64,000 bases of DNA, from the NCBI GenBank assembly GCA_019426215.1, contig CM033394.1, positions 13,598,195 through 13,662,194 on the forward strand, written 5' to 3'. The position numbers and the translations under genes were made by a program. Below the pieces are notes generated by a model. It saw only the letters and a program-made list of their open reading frames with translations. It did not search any database and had not been told where the DNA came from. Origin of the DNA: Buddleja alternifolia. Taxonomy: Eukaryota > Streptophyta > Magnoliopsida > Lamiales > Scrophulariaceae. This document shows positions 23,380-36,200 of the stretch, one piece after another; position 1 is the stretch's first letter; each line of letters opens with the position of its first letter.

Positions 23380-23905
23380 TTGTTATAAAATATCACAAGA
23401 TATAACTATGTAGATATAAAATATCACAAGATGTAACTAAGTAGAGACTAGAGAATGAGAGAACTCTTTATTTGATTTTTTTTGTTGTGTCTCTACAGTA
23501 TAATGACATAACCTATTTGTAGGCACAAACCAAGAACCTCAAAGGTTGATAACATAATGTAGGAGGTAAATTACATTAAATCATAATATGATGAAATTGA
23601 GAAGACGTGGAGGTGAAGAGACTTCGGAGTTGTATGGACATCCACTAAATAATTACTCATACCATTCCCCCTTGGATGTCCATCACTTAAGAATAATTAC
23701 TCATACCATTCCCCCTTGGATGTCCATCACTTAAGAATATGCCTCGTTAAAACCTTACTAGGCAAAACCCAATGGGACAAAAACCCAGTGAAGGAAAAAG
23801 AGTACATAACTCTTTTAATACACAATCAGATGCGACCTCATTAAAAACCTTACCAGGAAACCCAGTGGGAAAAAACCTTGGTTAAGGGAAAAAGAGTGCA
23901 GCGCG
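23380..23905 (-). repeat. C3 3' LTR remnant with short tandem duplications
   Basis: It follows the minus-strand polypurine tract GAAAGGGGGA (about 23912-23921). Typical LTR phrases (GCACTCTTTTTCCCTT, AACCCAGTGGGAAAAAACC) are visible. A segment of about 46 bp, CATACCATTCCCCCTTGG and flanks, is directly repeated within 23645-23740. A segment of about 28 bp is repeated at 23386-23445. The outer end is not certain. Confidence 0.55.
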
Positions 23906-23907
23906 AA

Positions 23908-25680
23908 TTATCCCCCTTTCATGACAATATCAGTCAAGATCTTTAAGTCTACGCATGCCACTATTGTAGAGTAGTTTTTCAAATGTTGTTGTAGGAAGTG
24001 CCTTGATGAACAAATCAACAAGATTATCACTGGAACAAATTTATTGAACATTGATATCACCATTCTTCTGAGGATCATGAGTGAAAATAAACTTTGGTGA
24101 AATATGCTTTGTTCTATCTCCTTAATGTACCCTTCTTTCAATTGTGCGATGCATGCAGAATTATCTTCATATAATATCGTCGGGATCATTTTTTCACAAG
24201 ATAAACCACAAGTCCCTCGAATGTGTTGAATCATAGATTTTAACCAAACACATTCTCGAATTGACTGAAGAACAACCAAGATTTCTGCATGATTAGATGA
24301 TGTGGCCGATATGGATTTTTTCATAGATCTCCATAAAATGGCTATGCCACCATATATAAATAAATAGCCAGTTTGTGAATGACCATTATGAGGATCAGAC
24401 AGATATCCAGCATCTGCATCAATTCGGACTTGGGTACATTTGGATAAAACAAGACCATATCAATTGTACCTCTAAGGTAGCGAAGCACCTGCTTAACTCC
24501 ATTCCAATGACTTTGTATAGGAAAAGAACTATATCTCGCCAATAGATTAACAGCGAATGCTATATCAGGTCAAGTATGACAAGCAAGATACATTAGTGCG
24601 CCAATTGCACTTAGATGTGGTACTTCAATATCAAGTAGTTCTTTCTCACTTTCTAGAGATCGAAAAGGATCTTTGTTCACATCTAGTGACCTTACAACCA
24701 TAGGGGTGCTCAGTGGATGTGATTTATCCATATAGAATCGCTTTAGTGCCTTTGATACATAGGCGTCTTGATATACAAAAAATCCGTTCTTTAAGTATTC
24801 AATTTGTAACCCAAGGCAAATTTTGTTCTTCCAAGATCTTTCATCTCAAATTCCTTCTTTAAGCAATTTACAGCCTTTTAAATCCTTCAGGAGTTCCAAT
24901 GATATTTAAATCGTCAACATATACTGTGATTATAACAAACTCATTTCCAGATTTTTCTTATATCATTCTTTCAATAAATATTCACTGAGATGATTATACC
25001 ACATTCGTCCAGATTGTTTCAGTCTATACAAGGACTTATTTAATTTTAATTGAATATATGTTCTCGAGAACTTGAATTATATGCTTCAGGCATATTAAAT
25101 CTTTTACGGATTTTCATATATATATATATATATCATTATCAAGCGAGCCATACAAATAGGCTGTAACAATATCCATTAAACGCAAATCAAGCTTTTCATG
25201 CACAACCAAACTTATTATATAACGAAAGATAGTTGCATCCACCACATGAGAATATGTCTCCTCATAATCTATGTCAGGTCTTTGCGAAAACCCTTGGGTA
25301 AAAAGATGTGCTTTATATCTTACAATTTCACCTTTCTCATTTCGCTTTCGCACAAATACCTATTTGTATCTTGCTGGCTTTACATCTTCAGGTTTACGGA
25401 CTACAAATCCAAAAACTTTTCATTTTGCAAGCGAGTTTAACTCAGCCTCAATTGCGTCTTTCCATTTTGGCCAATCATTTCTATTTCTGCATGCATTAAC
25501 AAACTTTGGTTCTTGATCCTCACTATCATTCATCACATTTAGAGCTGCATTATATGCAAATTTTCATCAAAGTTGGCTTCATTTTGATTCAATCGTATCC
25601 TGTTCATAACATAATCTATTGAGATCACATTATTTTCACAATTTTCAGGTACCTAATGTTCTTCTGGAACCGAAATATTA
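23908..25680 (-). pseudogene. pol: C3 reverse transcriptase and RNase H remnant
   Basis: Several broken frames. 25353-25114 has RKRNEKGEIVRYKAHLFTQGFSQRPDIDYEETYSHV and MDIVTAYLYGSLD, the start of the copia RT core. 24542-24342 has the region before RNase H (GVKQVLRYLRGTID). 24324-23908 has RNase H (SSNHAEILVV, YEDNSACIAQ) with a frameshift towards its end. Upstream of 25353 the linker carries stops and small indels. Nothing functional is left. Confidence 0.82.
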
Positions 25681-25685
25681 GTTAC

Positions 25686-27976
25686 TGTTGGGTTGGGTGA
25701 TCCCCGTGGTGACTAACTCAGCGGAAGATTAAATTTTTTACACTAAATGATAGCTTCAACGTACAACAACCCGGGCACGGATCTAATCGGCTCGATTAAT
25801 TCATAAACATAATTAAATTGTGAAACAAAAATTACCAACAATGAATTTTGGTTTCGGTTGGGTCTTTATCACCCCGCTACAAGCTCTACGAACTTGTCGC
25901 GTTTTCGTATCTCCGAGTAGAACGCTTCAATCCCAGTGCCTCTAAGAATAGTCCACACCTCAAATTTCCAATCATCCTATTTCCAGTGCTAGCCATTAGA
26001 ATGGATCCAGAACTTAACTGTCTAGGCTTATGTGAAAAGGTGAGGAATATTTGATGTGAGTAATTAAGCTCAACAGATGAGCAGAATTACACCTTGGATA
26101 ATAAGGCTAGGTGCGGCTTTTGTGTATAAAACGAAGAACGAAATTTCTTCCTTTTTTATTTAGTGATGGCCGAATTTTAGGAGAGAAAATTATTAATGAC
26201 TTAAGTCTAATTTTCTCTTACTTGATCACATATATATAGAGGTGGAATCTAAACCCTAAAAGAGTTTGTAGATAAGGAAATAACTTAATCTCCAATATAT
26301 AGTATTTTTCTTATCTTGGATTCTTCCATAATATATATTAAATAATAATAATATATCTACACACATATATAACACGCCTAGCGTGAATATGTATATGTAT
26401 ACAATTATTTTATATGTATATTTAATATACATATAATCCTCCAAGGGATAGAATTAGTTACCAAGTAACTCATCTTTCCTTGATTGCATAAGTCAACCAA
26501 TGAATTACCTTTGATCAAGTAGTTGAGGAAAGAAAGAACTCTTCTTTCCTTCAACTCATATCACACGCCCACTAGCAAGCCTTGGAGTCCAAATTTTAAT
26601 TTCTTAATTTAATTCTTGACTCTAATTAATTAATTGCAAAGAATCCAATTCTTTTAATTAATTTCAAACTGTCCATATCATTTATTTAACTTGAGACCAA
26701 CCCAATTAAATAAACTACTTGGACTATACAAAGTCCATAAATTAATTAATCTAATAAGATTAATTAAATAGTATTGATTAGTCTTCACTAATTAATTTAA
26801 ATTCCAAATTAGAAAAGTACCATACTTTCCCAACTTCCTCTAATTGATTAATTCACACTTTAAGCGGAAACTCTATGGAGTTTGTATGTGACCCTTTAGG
26901 CTCGATTATGCACTAGTAGTAGGTACACTTTCCCTAAGTGCTAGTGTACTTTCCAAATATAGAAATACAAGATTAAATACAACCTTATTTTATCAGGTCT
27001 TGAATTAGTCACCACGCTAATTCAAGACACCTACAAATCGTGGTTACTGTGTAGCAACGGGCCACGAAGACCTAGACACAATCAATTTAAGTAAAGATAT
27101 GTCTTTAACAATCATGATCCTCGCATAAGTAAGATCCTTCCATCATGATCTCCCGATTGAATCTAGGGTATAGGTTTAATCGAAACCCTAATAACTTAAT
27201 AACTATGTTTCCCATTTATAGTAGAGTTGACTTTGACCTTCTAAATGAGGAAACTCTATTCCCCTTTAGAAGTTTCACTTCGCCCGAAGATTTCCTTAGT
27301 CCACTTACGTTGTAAACATTGGAGATACACTAATACTTCTATTAGAGACGAATCCCATCTTGATTCTCATGTATCTCCATATATGATCAGATCACACACA
27401 AAATACCCATATGTTGATCTTAACAGATCATGAGCAGTCCAAAGTGTGATGGATCATATACAAGATATCTAATGGATTCTCAGGTCTATGTGGATTACTC
27501 TTATACTACATGATCGTCGGAAGTTCCAGATTCGACTAGAATTCCTTTTAAGGAACTTCCAAGGGGTTGTTTAATTTACCTATATCCAATAGGAACCCCT
27601 GTACATACATTGGCTTTCACCGTACCAGCACCTATGGAATGAGGTATACTCTCCCAGAGTATGTATCGTACAAACAAGTCTTTTAGGTTTTGTCAATATC
27701 CCTGATCTCGACAAACAAATTCACGATTTGGAACATTGTTTAAGGATCACAGCCTTAGAGATGTATTCCATCATCGTCATTCCCCATGCGCGATGACTTC
27801 CCATAGCCCTGTGTGACCCTAAGGGACTTTATTCTAGCATATACAAGATATAAAACAAGAATAAAGAATGCCATAATAATCGACTTTCTTTATAAGAAAA
27901 ATATTGTGTTATAGAGTCCATCTATTACAGGATTTTGCACCCAAATAAATTGGTGTGCCGGGCGTCTACTCTATTC
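25686..27976 (-). mobile_element. Solo LTR of a copia element, inserted in C3
   Basis: About 2.29 kb, with start TGTTGGGTTGGG and target duplication GTTAC (25681-25685) and GTTAT (27977-27981, one transition). It shares layout and phrases with the C1 LTR: GACCCTTTAGG...ACTAGTA, then CACAGCCTTAGA and CATAGC..TGTGTGA. It has no internal region, so it is the product of LTR-LTR recombination. Its last three bases are altered from the expected ACA. A TATA-like run is near 26228-26239. Confidence 0.78.
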
Positions 27977-28016
27977 GTTATGACTGGGGTCTCTTTTGGA
28001 GTTATTTTATCCTCGA

Positions 28017-29178
28017 TTAGACCATCTTGATTCTTAGCTCTCTTCTTTTTCGAGTATTACTATCTTTGGAACCAATAGGTCTACCACGCTTCAGGCGTGC
28101 AGTAGATTCATTACTTTGCCCTTCAGGAACAACAATTCTTACTGGAGCATTAACAGCTGGTACATGTGACTTAGTCACTTTCTGTAGGTCAGTAAATGTG
28201 TCTGGCAGTTTGTTAGCTAAATCTTGCAAGTGTATTATCTTTTGAACTTCCAGTTCACTTTGTTTTGTTCGAGGATCAAGATGAGATAAAGATAATTCAT
28301 TGCAACTAATATTCTTTTCCAGCTTCTTATTTTCTCCCACCAATGTTGGGAAATCGAAATGACAATCAGCAAACCGAGTTGTGAATAAGTCTCCAGCCAA
28401 CGGCTCTAGATACTTTATTATAGATGGAGACTCAAATCCAACATAAATTCCCAACTTCCTTTGAGGACCCATCTTAGAGCATTGTGGTGGAGTAATTGGA
28501 ACATATACCGCACATCCAAAAATTCTTAGATGGAAAATATTTGGTTCCTGACCAATAACCAAGTGTAATGGGAAGAACTTATGATAACGTGTTGCCTTAT
28601 GCAAATAAGCGCTGCTGCATGCAAAATAGCATGTCCCCAACAAGAAATAGGAAGTTTTGATCTCATAAGTAAAGGTCTTGCAATTAACTGTAGACTCTTA
28701 ATAAACGATTCTGCTAGATAATTTTGTGTATGAACAAGTGCTATAGGATGTTCAACATCAATTCCAATAGACATACAATAGTATTTAACATTTTGGAAAT
28801 ATCACCCACATTATCAAAGAGTATTTTCTTAGTTGGATAATCAGGAAAATGTCCTCGTAGTCTAATCAATTGAGCAAGCAATCTCACAAATGTCAGATTG
28901 CGAGTTGATAACAAAGACACATGTGACCATCTTGTTGATGCATCAATTAAAACCATAAAATATCTAAATGGTCCACATGACGGGTGTATTGGTCCACAAT
29001 TGTTGCCTTGAATACGTTCCCAAAATGTAAGATATTCACTTCCTATTTTTATTGTTGATGGTCAAATAATCAACTTTCCTTGAGAACACGCAGCACATCA
29101 GAAATCATTGGATTGAAGAATCTGCTGGCTCTTCAATGAATGATAACATGAATTCTCAATTATTTTTCGCATCATAAT
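28017..29178 (-). pseudogene. pol: C3 integrase remnant (continues beyond the Sirevirus at 43471)
   Basis: Frames 28956-28741, 28774-28526 and 28643-28017 cover the integrase core and the conserved tail (GPQRKLGIYVGFESPSIIKYLEPL...GRPIGSKD). The first catalytic position reads GNNCGPIHP, Asn where this lineage normally has Asp. The DNxGE region near 28770-28800 is frameshifted. The HHCC finger lies just upstream and is interrupted at 29178 by the Sirevirus insertion. Confidence 0.85.
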
Positions 29179-30943
29179 TGTTAGGAATTTCATATTATAT
29201 GTTTTGATGATGACAAATAGGACTTCCTGTTAGACCCCGAAAAGTGTAAAAGCTTTCATAGAATGTTATGTATAAGTACCTGAAAGCTTATTTATCTTAG
29301 GCTTATAGTATTTATCTTTGTAGAATTCACTAAGTATGTGACACTAAATCACTTAGGAAAATTCTGGGTGAGTCTACCAAGTGATGAAGGTGAAGATCAA
29401 GCGTTTGAAGCTACAATAGATAAAGATATCTCGAAGCGTCCGTCAAACGCTTTAGGGATTATCCCAGTGCTCAAACTAAGAATGGATAACTCAGGCCGAA
29501 TACTCAACATCAAGTGAAATGACGGAATTCTCAATAAGACCATCAGGACAAGATTGAAGAGTAAGCGTCTGAAATAAAGAGAAGAAACTCAGGATCAGTC
29601 CAAGCGTCTGTCCAATACACGAGAATAACTATTCTCTTCAGCAAGCGTCCAAAATGTTAAACCAACACAACCTACAAAGAACGTAACCTGAAAACTCAAA
29701 CCCAAAAACTATCCAAAGACTTAAAAAAATGCATGAATCAAACGGACGAATTATTTCCAACGGAAATAAGACAAGATGCATTAAAAGTCGGATAAGTGCT
29801 ATTAAAATATAAGCACTATAACGTATGGGTAAGCCATTCTTTTGACCGAAACTGTCAGAAGTTATGAAACCAAGAACATGCCTAACTAATTAAGTATACC
29901 CAAAGTTAGAAATGTTTGAACTCAAGGAATGTTTGGGGAAACGAGACTCCAACCGTGTCAAACGGACAAAAACCACCAATACCTTATAAATAGCTCCTTC
30001 AACAAACAAGTAAACAGACACACAAAAAGCAAAAAAAAATTACCTACTTTGTTGAAGGAAAAGCTTACTGAAAATCATAGCCAAATATCCATATAAGCTT
30101 TTCACAAATATTCCAGAGACAGTCACCCATATCTCAAATCTCTTTTTAAGAAGAACCTATACTACCATTGAGATATCCCCAAGTTGTTTGAACTTTCCAA
30201 AAACAAACAAACCCGTGACCAAAACCATCAACACCTTTCATCTGAGTGAGAAAGCTGGTTAACTTGCAAGCAATATTTTTGTGTAAAAGAAGCTTGTTGA
30301 AGTTGATCTCTATTGGAGCTGAAATCTGTGTGACCAAGGAGTTCCGAGATCAAGAGTAACTTGCACCATTTCTGAGTGAAAGAAGCAAGGGGATAGAAGG
30401 TCTTTAGTGGAGCTGAAATCTGTGTGACCAAGGAGTTCCGAGATCATATCCAATCTCCCTCTATCTTGTAGAAGTCTCTGTGTGATTCTTCGATAATCAT
30501 CATAGTGGAAAAACCTCCCTGATAAAAGGAGAAGAAGGACGTAGCTGGGATTACATCACCCAGTGAACCTTACAAATATCTTGTGTCATTTACCTCTTTA
30601 AGCATTCATTGTTTACTGATTTACTATTCATATTGCATACATTCTGATAAAGTCTTAAAACAACTAAGCGACTACTTTCGATTAATTAACCGAACGCTAA
30701 GCTATAAAATACTTCCGCTGTGCTAACTCTGATTTAGTGACTAAACTCTGCCCTACTTTGGTAAGCGTTGAAATCACCGAGTCTAAGTTAACGTTTCTCA
30801 AGCGCCACATCCAGCGCTTAAACTTGTCAAGCGTTCAAATACTTCAAAGTGATACGAATTTTTAAGAAGTCGAAAAAGACTTAAGGGTCTATTCAACCCC
30901 CCCCCCCCTTCTAGACCCTTTCGTATACCACTTGGGACCAACA
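29179..30943 (+). repeat. Sirevirus 5' LTR
   Basis: 1765 bp. A TATA box, CTTATAAATAG, is at about 29983-29993. A run of 12 C at 30897-30908 is only 7 long in the 3' LTR. A 32-bp phrase, GGAGCTGAAATCTGTGTGACC onward, is repeated near 30308 and 30409. The motif AAGCG or its complement occurs about a dozen times. Confidence 0.95.
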
Positions 30944-30945
30944 AG

Positions 30946-30957
30946 TGGTATCAGAGC
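30946..30957 (+). other. Sirevirus primer binding site
   Basis: TGGTATCAGAGC, two bases after the LTR, complementary to the 3' end of initiator tRNA-Met. Confidence 0.92.
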
Positions 30958-31046
30958 GGTTGAAGTTGAAACCTAAGCGTTTCCAAGCGTAACTGCTTGT
31001 TCAGATCCATTTTTTTTAGTCGCTTTAAAATTACTTTAAATTCTTC

Positions 31047-33260
31047 ATGGCATTCTCTAAAGTTCCCAAGTTGACCGAGTCAAATTATGACTCTTGGAAG
31101 GTCAAAGCGTTTACTTATTTGTGTTCATGTGATGATGAAATGTGTGATATCATTTCAGATGGGCCAATCAAAATATACAAAGTTATCACCAGAGCGCCCG
31201 AAGCCACAGAAGAAACACCTGACGGTTATGTGGAGAAGCCCAAACAAGAATTGTCCACCGATGAGCGTCGACGAGCCAATCTAGACAATGTCGGTCGGAA
31301 TGCATTATACACAGCCATTGGTGACAATGACAACTTATTCAACAAAGTCAAATCATGCAATACAACTAAAGAAATTTGGGATAAGTTGGCTACTATTTGT
31401 GGTGGCTCAGCACAAATAAAGGAAAACAAATTGTCAATTGCCAAAGAAAAATTCAACGGCTTCAAGATGCTACCTAATGAGACGCTAGAGCAATTAGACA
31501 TGAGGTTTACAGCCCTTGTCACTGAACTAACATCTCTGGGTATGGAGCTACAAAATCGAGAAACAGTGATCAAAATCTTTAGAAGTCTTCCAAGCAGATT
31601 CCTGATGAAAACAACTGCAATGAGAGAATCAAACAATCTGGACAGCCTAACTCCAGAAGATGCTTTTTCAGAACTCAAAGCATTTGAGTTTGAGCTGAAT
31701 TCGGCCAGTGATGCAGTAAGTAATCCAGTGATCGAATCTGGAGCGCTAATGGCATCAATCAAAGGAAAACCTATCAAAGAAAAAGGTTCGGATATAAGTG
31801 AGGAAGAAGAACTGGCGCTTCTAAATAGATTCAGGAAATTCCTGAAATATGAAAAGAAGCGAAACAGTCCTAAGCACCCAGGACAAAGTTCATATCAAGC
31901 GCTTCCTCAAATACAACCACAATATCAAGCGCTTCACTATCCTGCGTCCTCCTCCCTAGCGCCAATTCAATATCAAACTCCTTCTCAGCAAGATCTCTCA
32001 GTGCCTGCAGCGTTAAACCAACGATCCACAAGATTAACAAACGAACAAAAGATGAAGACCAATCTTTGTTACAACTGCAAGAGACCAGGGCATTTCCAAG
32101 TTAATTGCCCATATCCAAGTGTGTCTAAACCTACAAAGCAAGATCACGCGGATAGAAACCAATTCAGGAGCAACCTGAGACAACAAGGCTTGCTAGCAGA
32201 ATCAGAACCTCTCTATACGCCTGAAGAGGACTTGGAATCATCAGATGAAAGCAGCGATGATGAACCATCAAAGGACTCAGCATTCATTTGTCTCATGGCA
32301 AGAGAAAATGAAGCATCTAACGACTTACCATCTGAGGTAACCACTGATTTGTATCATCCTCTCTCTTATGATGAATTACTTGACAAAGTAAAGGAATATT
32401 ATACAGATTGTCAAGATGCCACCAAATTATTCCAAAATCACCATTATATTATTTCAGCACTCAGAAGTGATAACTTAACGCTCAAAGCAGAGTTGCAAAT
32501 TCAGCAACAGTGCATTGAGAAAAACCAATCACTCGAGAGTGAAATTACTCAGCTAAAAGGTGATCTTGATATAATAGTCAAAAGAGAAGCTGAAATGGTC
32601 GCTAAACTTGCCAAATCAGAGCAGCTTATCTCTTCATTATCAAAAGCGTCTAGAACGCTAGATAATGTGACTAAAGTAACCCGGGCATTTGGTGAAAAGA
32701 CCGGTCTAGGTTTTGATAAATTTAGTTATAAAGCCAAAGCGTCCAATGTTACAACAATCAACAAAGGAAAAGGTGTAATCTTTGTTGAAGAAAGCTCAAT
32801 CAGACAAACGCTGAATGAATCAACAAATACTGGTACAAAAGCTAATGATAAAGTCAACACTGACTCAGGCAAAGGAAAGACCAAAGCGAATGTCTCACAA
32901 AAGAAAATATATCCAAACGCTCAAAAAGCTAAGGAGATATTTTCTGCCAGTGAATCAAACGTTAAGCGTCCCGCACCAAAAGTGCATCCTAAGCCAGTAC
33001 CAAACAGAATCAAACGTCTATATCCAAAACAATCCAGTTCATATTATCAACACTATGATAATTATGATTACGATTATGATTATTACTATAATCAAGGATA
33101 TTTCTATACATCTAGAAAAAGTATGCAACTCAAAACGAAACCCAAGAAGGCCAATCTTTCTCCCATAGTGAAGACAAGGCAAATATGGGTTCCGAAAAAT
33201 CTAATTCACGTCACTAACAAAGAAGGACCCAAAACAAAATGGGTACCTAAAGGAAATTAG
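31047..33260 (+). CDS. gag: Sirevirus gag
   Basis: 737 codons, starting MAFSKVPKLTESNYDSWKVK. The copia Gag domain occupies about residues 1-230 (KEIWDKLATICGG, NETLEQLDMRFTALVTEL). A Gln/Pro-rich linker follows, then one CCHC knuckle at about residues 341-354 (CYNCKRPGHFQVNC). An acidic stretch and a coiled-coil-like region (about 455-545, QIQQQCIEKNQSLESEI) come next, and then a Lys-rich, Tyr-rich tail. The long C-terminal extension with coiled coil is characteristic of Sireviruses. The frame is intact. It ends at TAG 33258-33260, and pol lies in a different frame 14 bases on. Confidence 0.93.
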   Translation: MAFSKVPKLTESNYDSWKVKAFTYLCSCDDEMCDIISDGPIKIYKVITRAPEATEETPDGYVEKPKQELSTDERRRANLDNVGRNALYTAIGDNDNLFNKVKSCNTTKEIWDKLATICGGSAQIKENKLSIAKEKFNGFKMLPNETLEQLDMRFTALVTELTSLGMELQNRETVIKIFRSLPSRFLMKTTAMRESNNLDSLTPEDAFSELKAFEFELNSASDAVSNPVIESGALMASIKGKPIKEKGSDISEEEELALLNRFRKFLKYEKKRNSPKHPGQSSYQALPQIQPQYQALHYPASSSLAPIQYQTPSQQDLSVPAALNQRSTRLTNEQKMKTNLCYNCKRPGHFQVNCPYPSVSKPTKQDHADRNQFRSNLRQQGLLAESEPLYTPEEDLESSDESSDDEPSKDSAFICLMARENEASNDLPSEVTTDLYHPLSYDELLDKVKEYYTDCQDATKLFQNHHYIISALRSDNLTLKAELQIQQQCIEKNQSLESEITQLKGDLDIIVKREAEMVAKLAKSEQLISSLSKASRTLDNVTKVTRAFGEKTGLGFDKFSYKAKASNVTTINKGKGVIFVEESSIRQTLNESTNTGTKANDKVNTDSGKGKTKANVSQKKIYPNAQKAKEIFSASESNVKRPAPKVHPKPVPNRIKRLYPKQSSSYYQHYDNYDYDYDYYYNQGYFYTSRKSMQLKTKPKKANLSPIVKTRQIWVPKNLIHVTNKEGPKTKWVPKGN

Positions 33261-33274
33261 ATCTGCCCTTTTGA

Positions 33275-36200
33275 ATGCAGGTACCTAGAGCCAACACCGA
33301 CGCTTCAGTATGGTACATAGATAGTGGATCATCGAGACACATGACTGGATCAAAGGATCTCTTGATCAACTATCGTGCAACCAATGGTCCTCAAGTTATA
33401 TTCGGCGATAATTCTAAAGGTAAAACTAAAGGTATAGGTATCATGCATAGGGGGAACATCATGATCAATGATGTATACTATGTTGAGGGTCTTAAACATA
33501 ATCTCCTAAGCATAAGTCAATTCTGTGATAAAGGCTTTGAAATTAAATTTTCTAGTGACTTGTGCGAGATAATCGATGTTAAGACAGGATCTACTAAATT
33601 AAAAGGAAGAAGAACAAACAATGTATACTTAGTAGATTGGGATTCAACATTAGATAACAACCCTACATGTTTCGTAGCTAAGAATCAAAACGAATTAGGT
33701 TGGTTATGGCACAGAAAAATGAATCACCTCAATTTCAAAACAATCTCTCAATTAATATCTCTAAATCTCGTAGAGGGATTACCTAAAGGTTCCTTTAATA
33801 AAGATCGCTTATGTGATGCTTGTCAAATGGGTAAACAAGTTAAATCATCTTTTAAGAAGAAGCTTCATCTATCGACCTCTCGAATACTTGAATTACTACA
33901 TTTAGATTCTGTTTGGTCCTATTCAAATCATGAGCGTTAGTGGTAAAAAGTATTCACTAGTAATAGTTGATGATTTTTCACGCTATACATGGGTAGAATT
34001 TCTAGCATCTAAAGATGAAACTAGTGCCAAGCTCACCTCTCTAATTCGTCAACTACAAAACTCAAAAGATCTAAAAGTGACAAGAATTAGAAGTGATAGA
34101 GGAACTGAATTTACTAACCATATTGTTGAGAAATTTTGTAAAGACTTTGGAATACTTCATGAGTATTCAGCACCTAGAACACCTCAACAAAATGGAGTTG
34201 CTGAACGACGGAACAGAACGCTTAAAGAAGCCGCTAGGACTATGTTAGCCGAGTCTAAGATGCCTCAAAGGTTGTGGGCCGAAGCTATCAACACTGCTTG
34301 CTACACTCAGAACCGGTGTATGATCAATAAGCAACATGAAAAGACTCCATATGAGTTATGGAAGGGACGTAAGCCGAATGTCTCATATTTTCATGTATTT
34401 GGTTCAAAATGTTTCATTCATAACAATGGTTCCCAAAGCTTAAAGACATTTGATCCTAAAGCAGATGAAGGAATCTTTCTAGGTTACGCCAAAAATGGAA
34501 AGAGCTTTCGCATCTTAAATAAAGTCAAATCGAAGGTTGAAGAATCCATTCATGTTGTGTTTGATGATGCTAACCAAGAACCGAGTAAGGTCAATATTAA
34601 TGATGCAGGAATTGAAGATTTATCTCAACAAGCGTCACAAATCAATCTGTGTGATGATAGTGATATTGATGAAGATAATGAAATCATTGTACCTAATCCT
34701 AAGACTACTCGTAAAGACATCAACGATGACATTGCAAGAAACGCTGATGATCATGAAGGGAATGTTCATCAAGAGCAAATTCAAACTATAAACACTGAAG
34801 AGCCTACGCAAGGAATTGGTCAAGCGCCTGCACAGTTTAATCAAACGTTAGATCAATCTCTTAACTCGTTCCAACCAGACAGAAAATGGCTCAGAGACCA
34901 TCCACCAGAACTAATTATTGGAGATATTGGAGCACCCGTTAGAACAATAGCCGCTACAATAAATGAGGCCATGTTTGCAAGCTTCCTATCTCAAATGGAA
35001 CCAAAGAAAGTGGATAAAGCGCTTAACGATCCAAGTTGGATAGAAGCCATGCAAGAAGAGCTAAACCAATTTGAAAGAAATGAGGTATGGACGCTAGTAC
35101 CAAGACCAACCCACCAAGGGGTCATTGGAACTAGATGGGTCTATAGAAACAAAATGGATGAGAATGGGATTGTGATTAGAAACAAAGCCAGACTCGTAGC
35201 TCAGGGATACTGTCAAGAAGAGGGCATCGACTTTGATGAAACATAAGCTCCAGTTGCCCGTCTTGAAGCAATCCGCATGTTTCTAGCGTTTGCAGCATTT
35301 AACAAATTTACAGTGTATCAAATGGACGTAAAGAGTGCATTTCTGAATGGTAAACTCCAAGAAGAAGTATATGTGGAGCAACCACCAGGATTCATCAACA
35401 ACCATGGGAAAAGCATGGTTTATAAATTGGACAAGGCACTCTATGGTCTTAAACAAGCACCACGAGCATGGTATGACACTCTTTCTATCTTCCTTATAGG
35501 TAAAGGCTTTTCAAAAGGCAGCGTTGACACAACGTTATTCAAAATTACCCATAATGGAGATATTCTCCTAGTTCAAATTTATGTTGATGATATTATATTT
35601 GGATCTACCAATAAGCGTCTATGTGAGAAATTTTCGAAGATGATGCAAGATCAATTTGAAATGAGCATGATGGGTGAATTAACTTTCTTCCTAGGATTAC
35701 AAGTTAAACAACTCCCTAATGGCATATTCATAAATCAAACTAAATATACTAGAGATATGATCAAGAAATTTGGTATGGAAAATGCATCACCTTCAAAAAT
35801 TCCAATGAGCCAAACGCTTAAGCTAGATAGAGATGATAATGGAAAGAAAATTGATATCACTAACTATAGAGGTATTATTGGATCACTTCTTTATCTTACA
35901 GCTAGTAGACCTGATATTATGTTCTCAGTATGCATGTGTGCACGATTTCAAGCTGATCCTAGAGAATCACACTTAATTGCTGCTAAAAGGATCCTTAAGT
36001 ACCTAAAAGGCACACAAAATGTGGGCTTATGGTATCCTAGGGATTCTCCTTTTGAACTAATTGGTTATTCAGATGCAGATTTTGCAGGATGCAAAATAGA
36101 TAGAAAAAGTACTAGTGGAACATGTCAATTTCTAGGTGATAGACTAATTTCATGGCATAGTAAGAAGCAACAGTCCATCGCTACTTCCACCGCTGAAGCT

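Noticed and set aside
25198..25516. Three overlapping plus-strand frames of 63-81 codons
   Set aside because: Antisense shadows of the C3 reverse transcriptase remnant.
30897..30908. C12 versus C7 run as a functional difference between the Sirevirus LTRs
   Set aside because: Homopolymer slippage or sequencing error explains it best.
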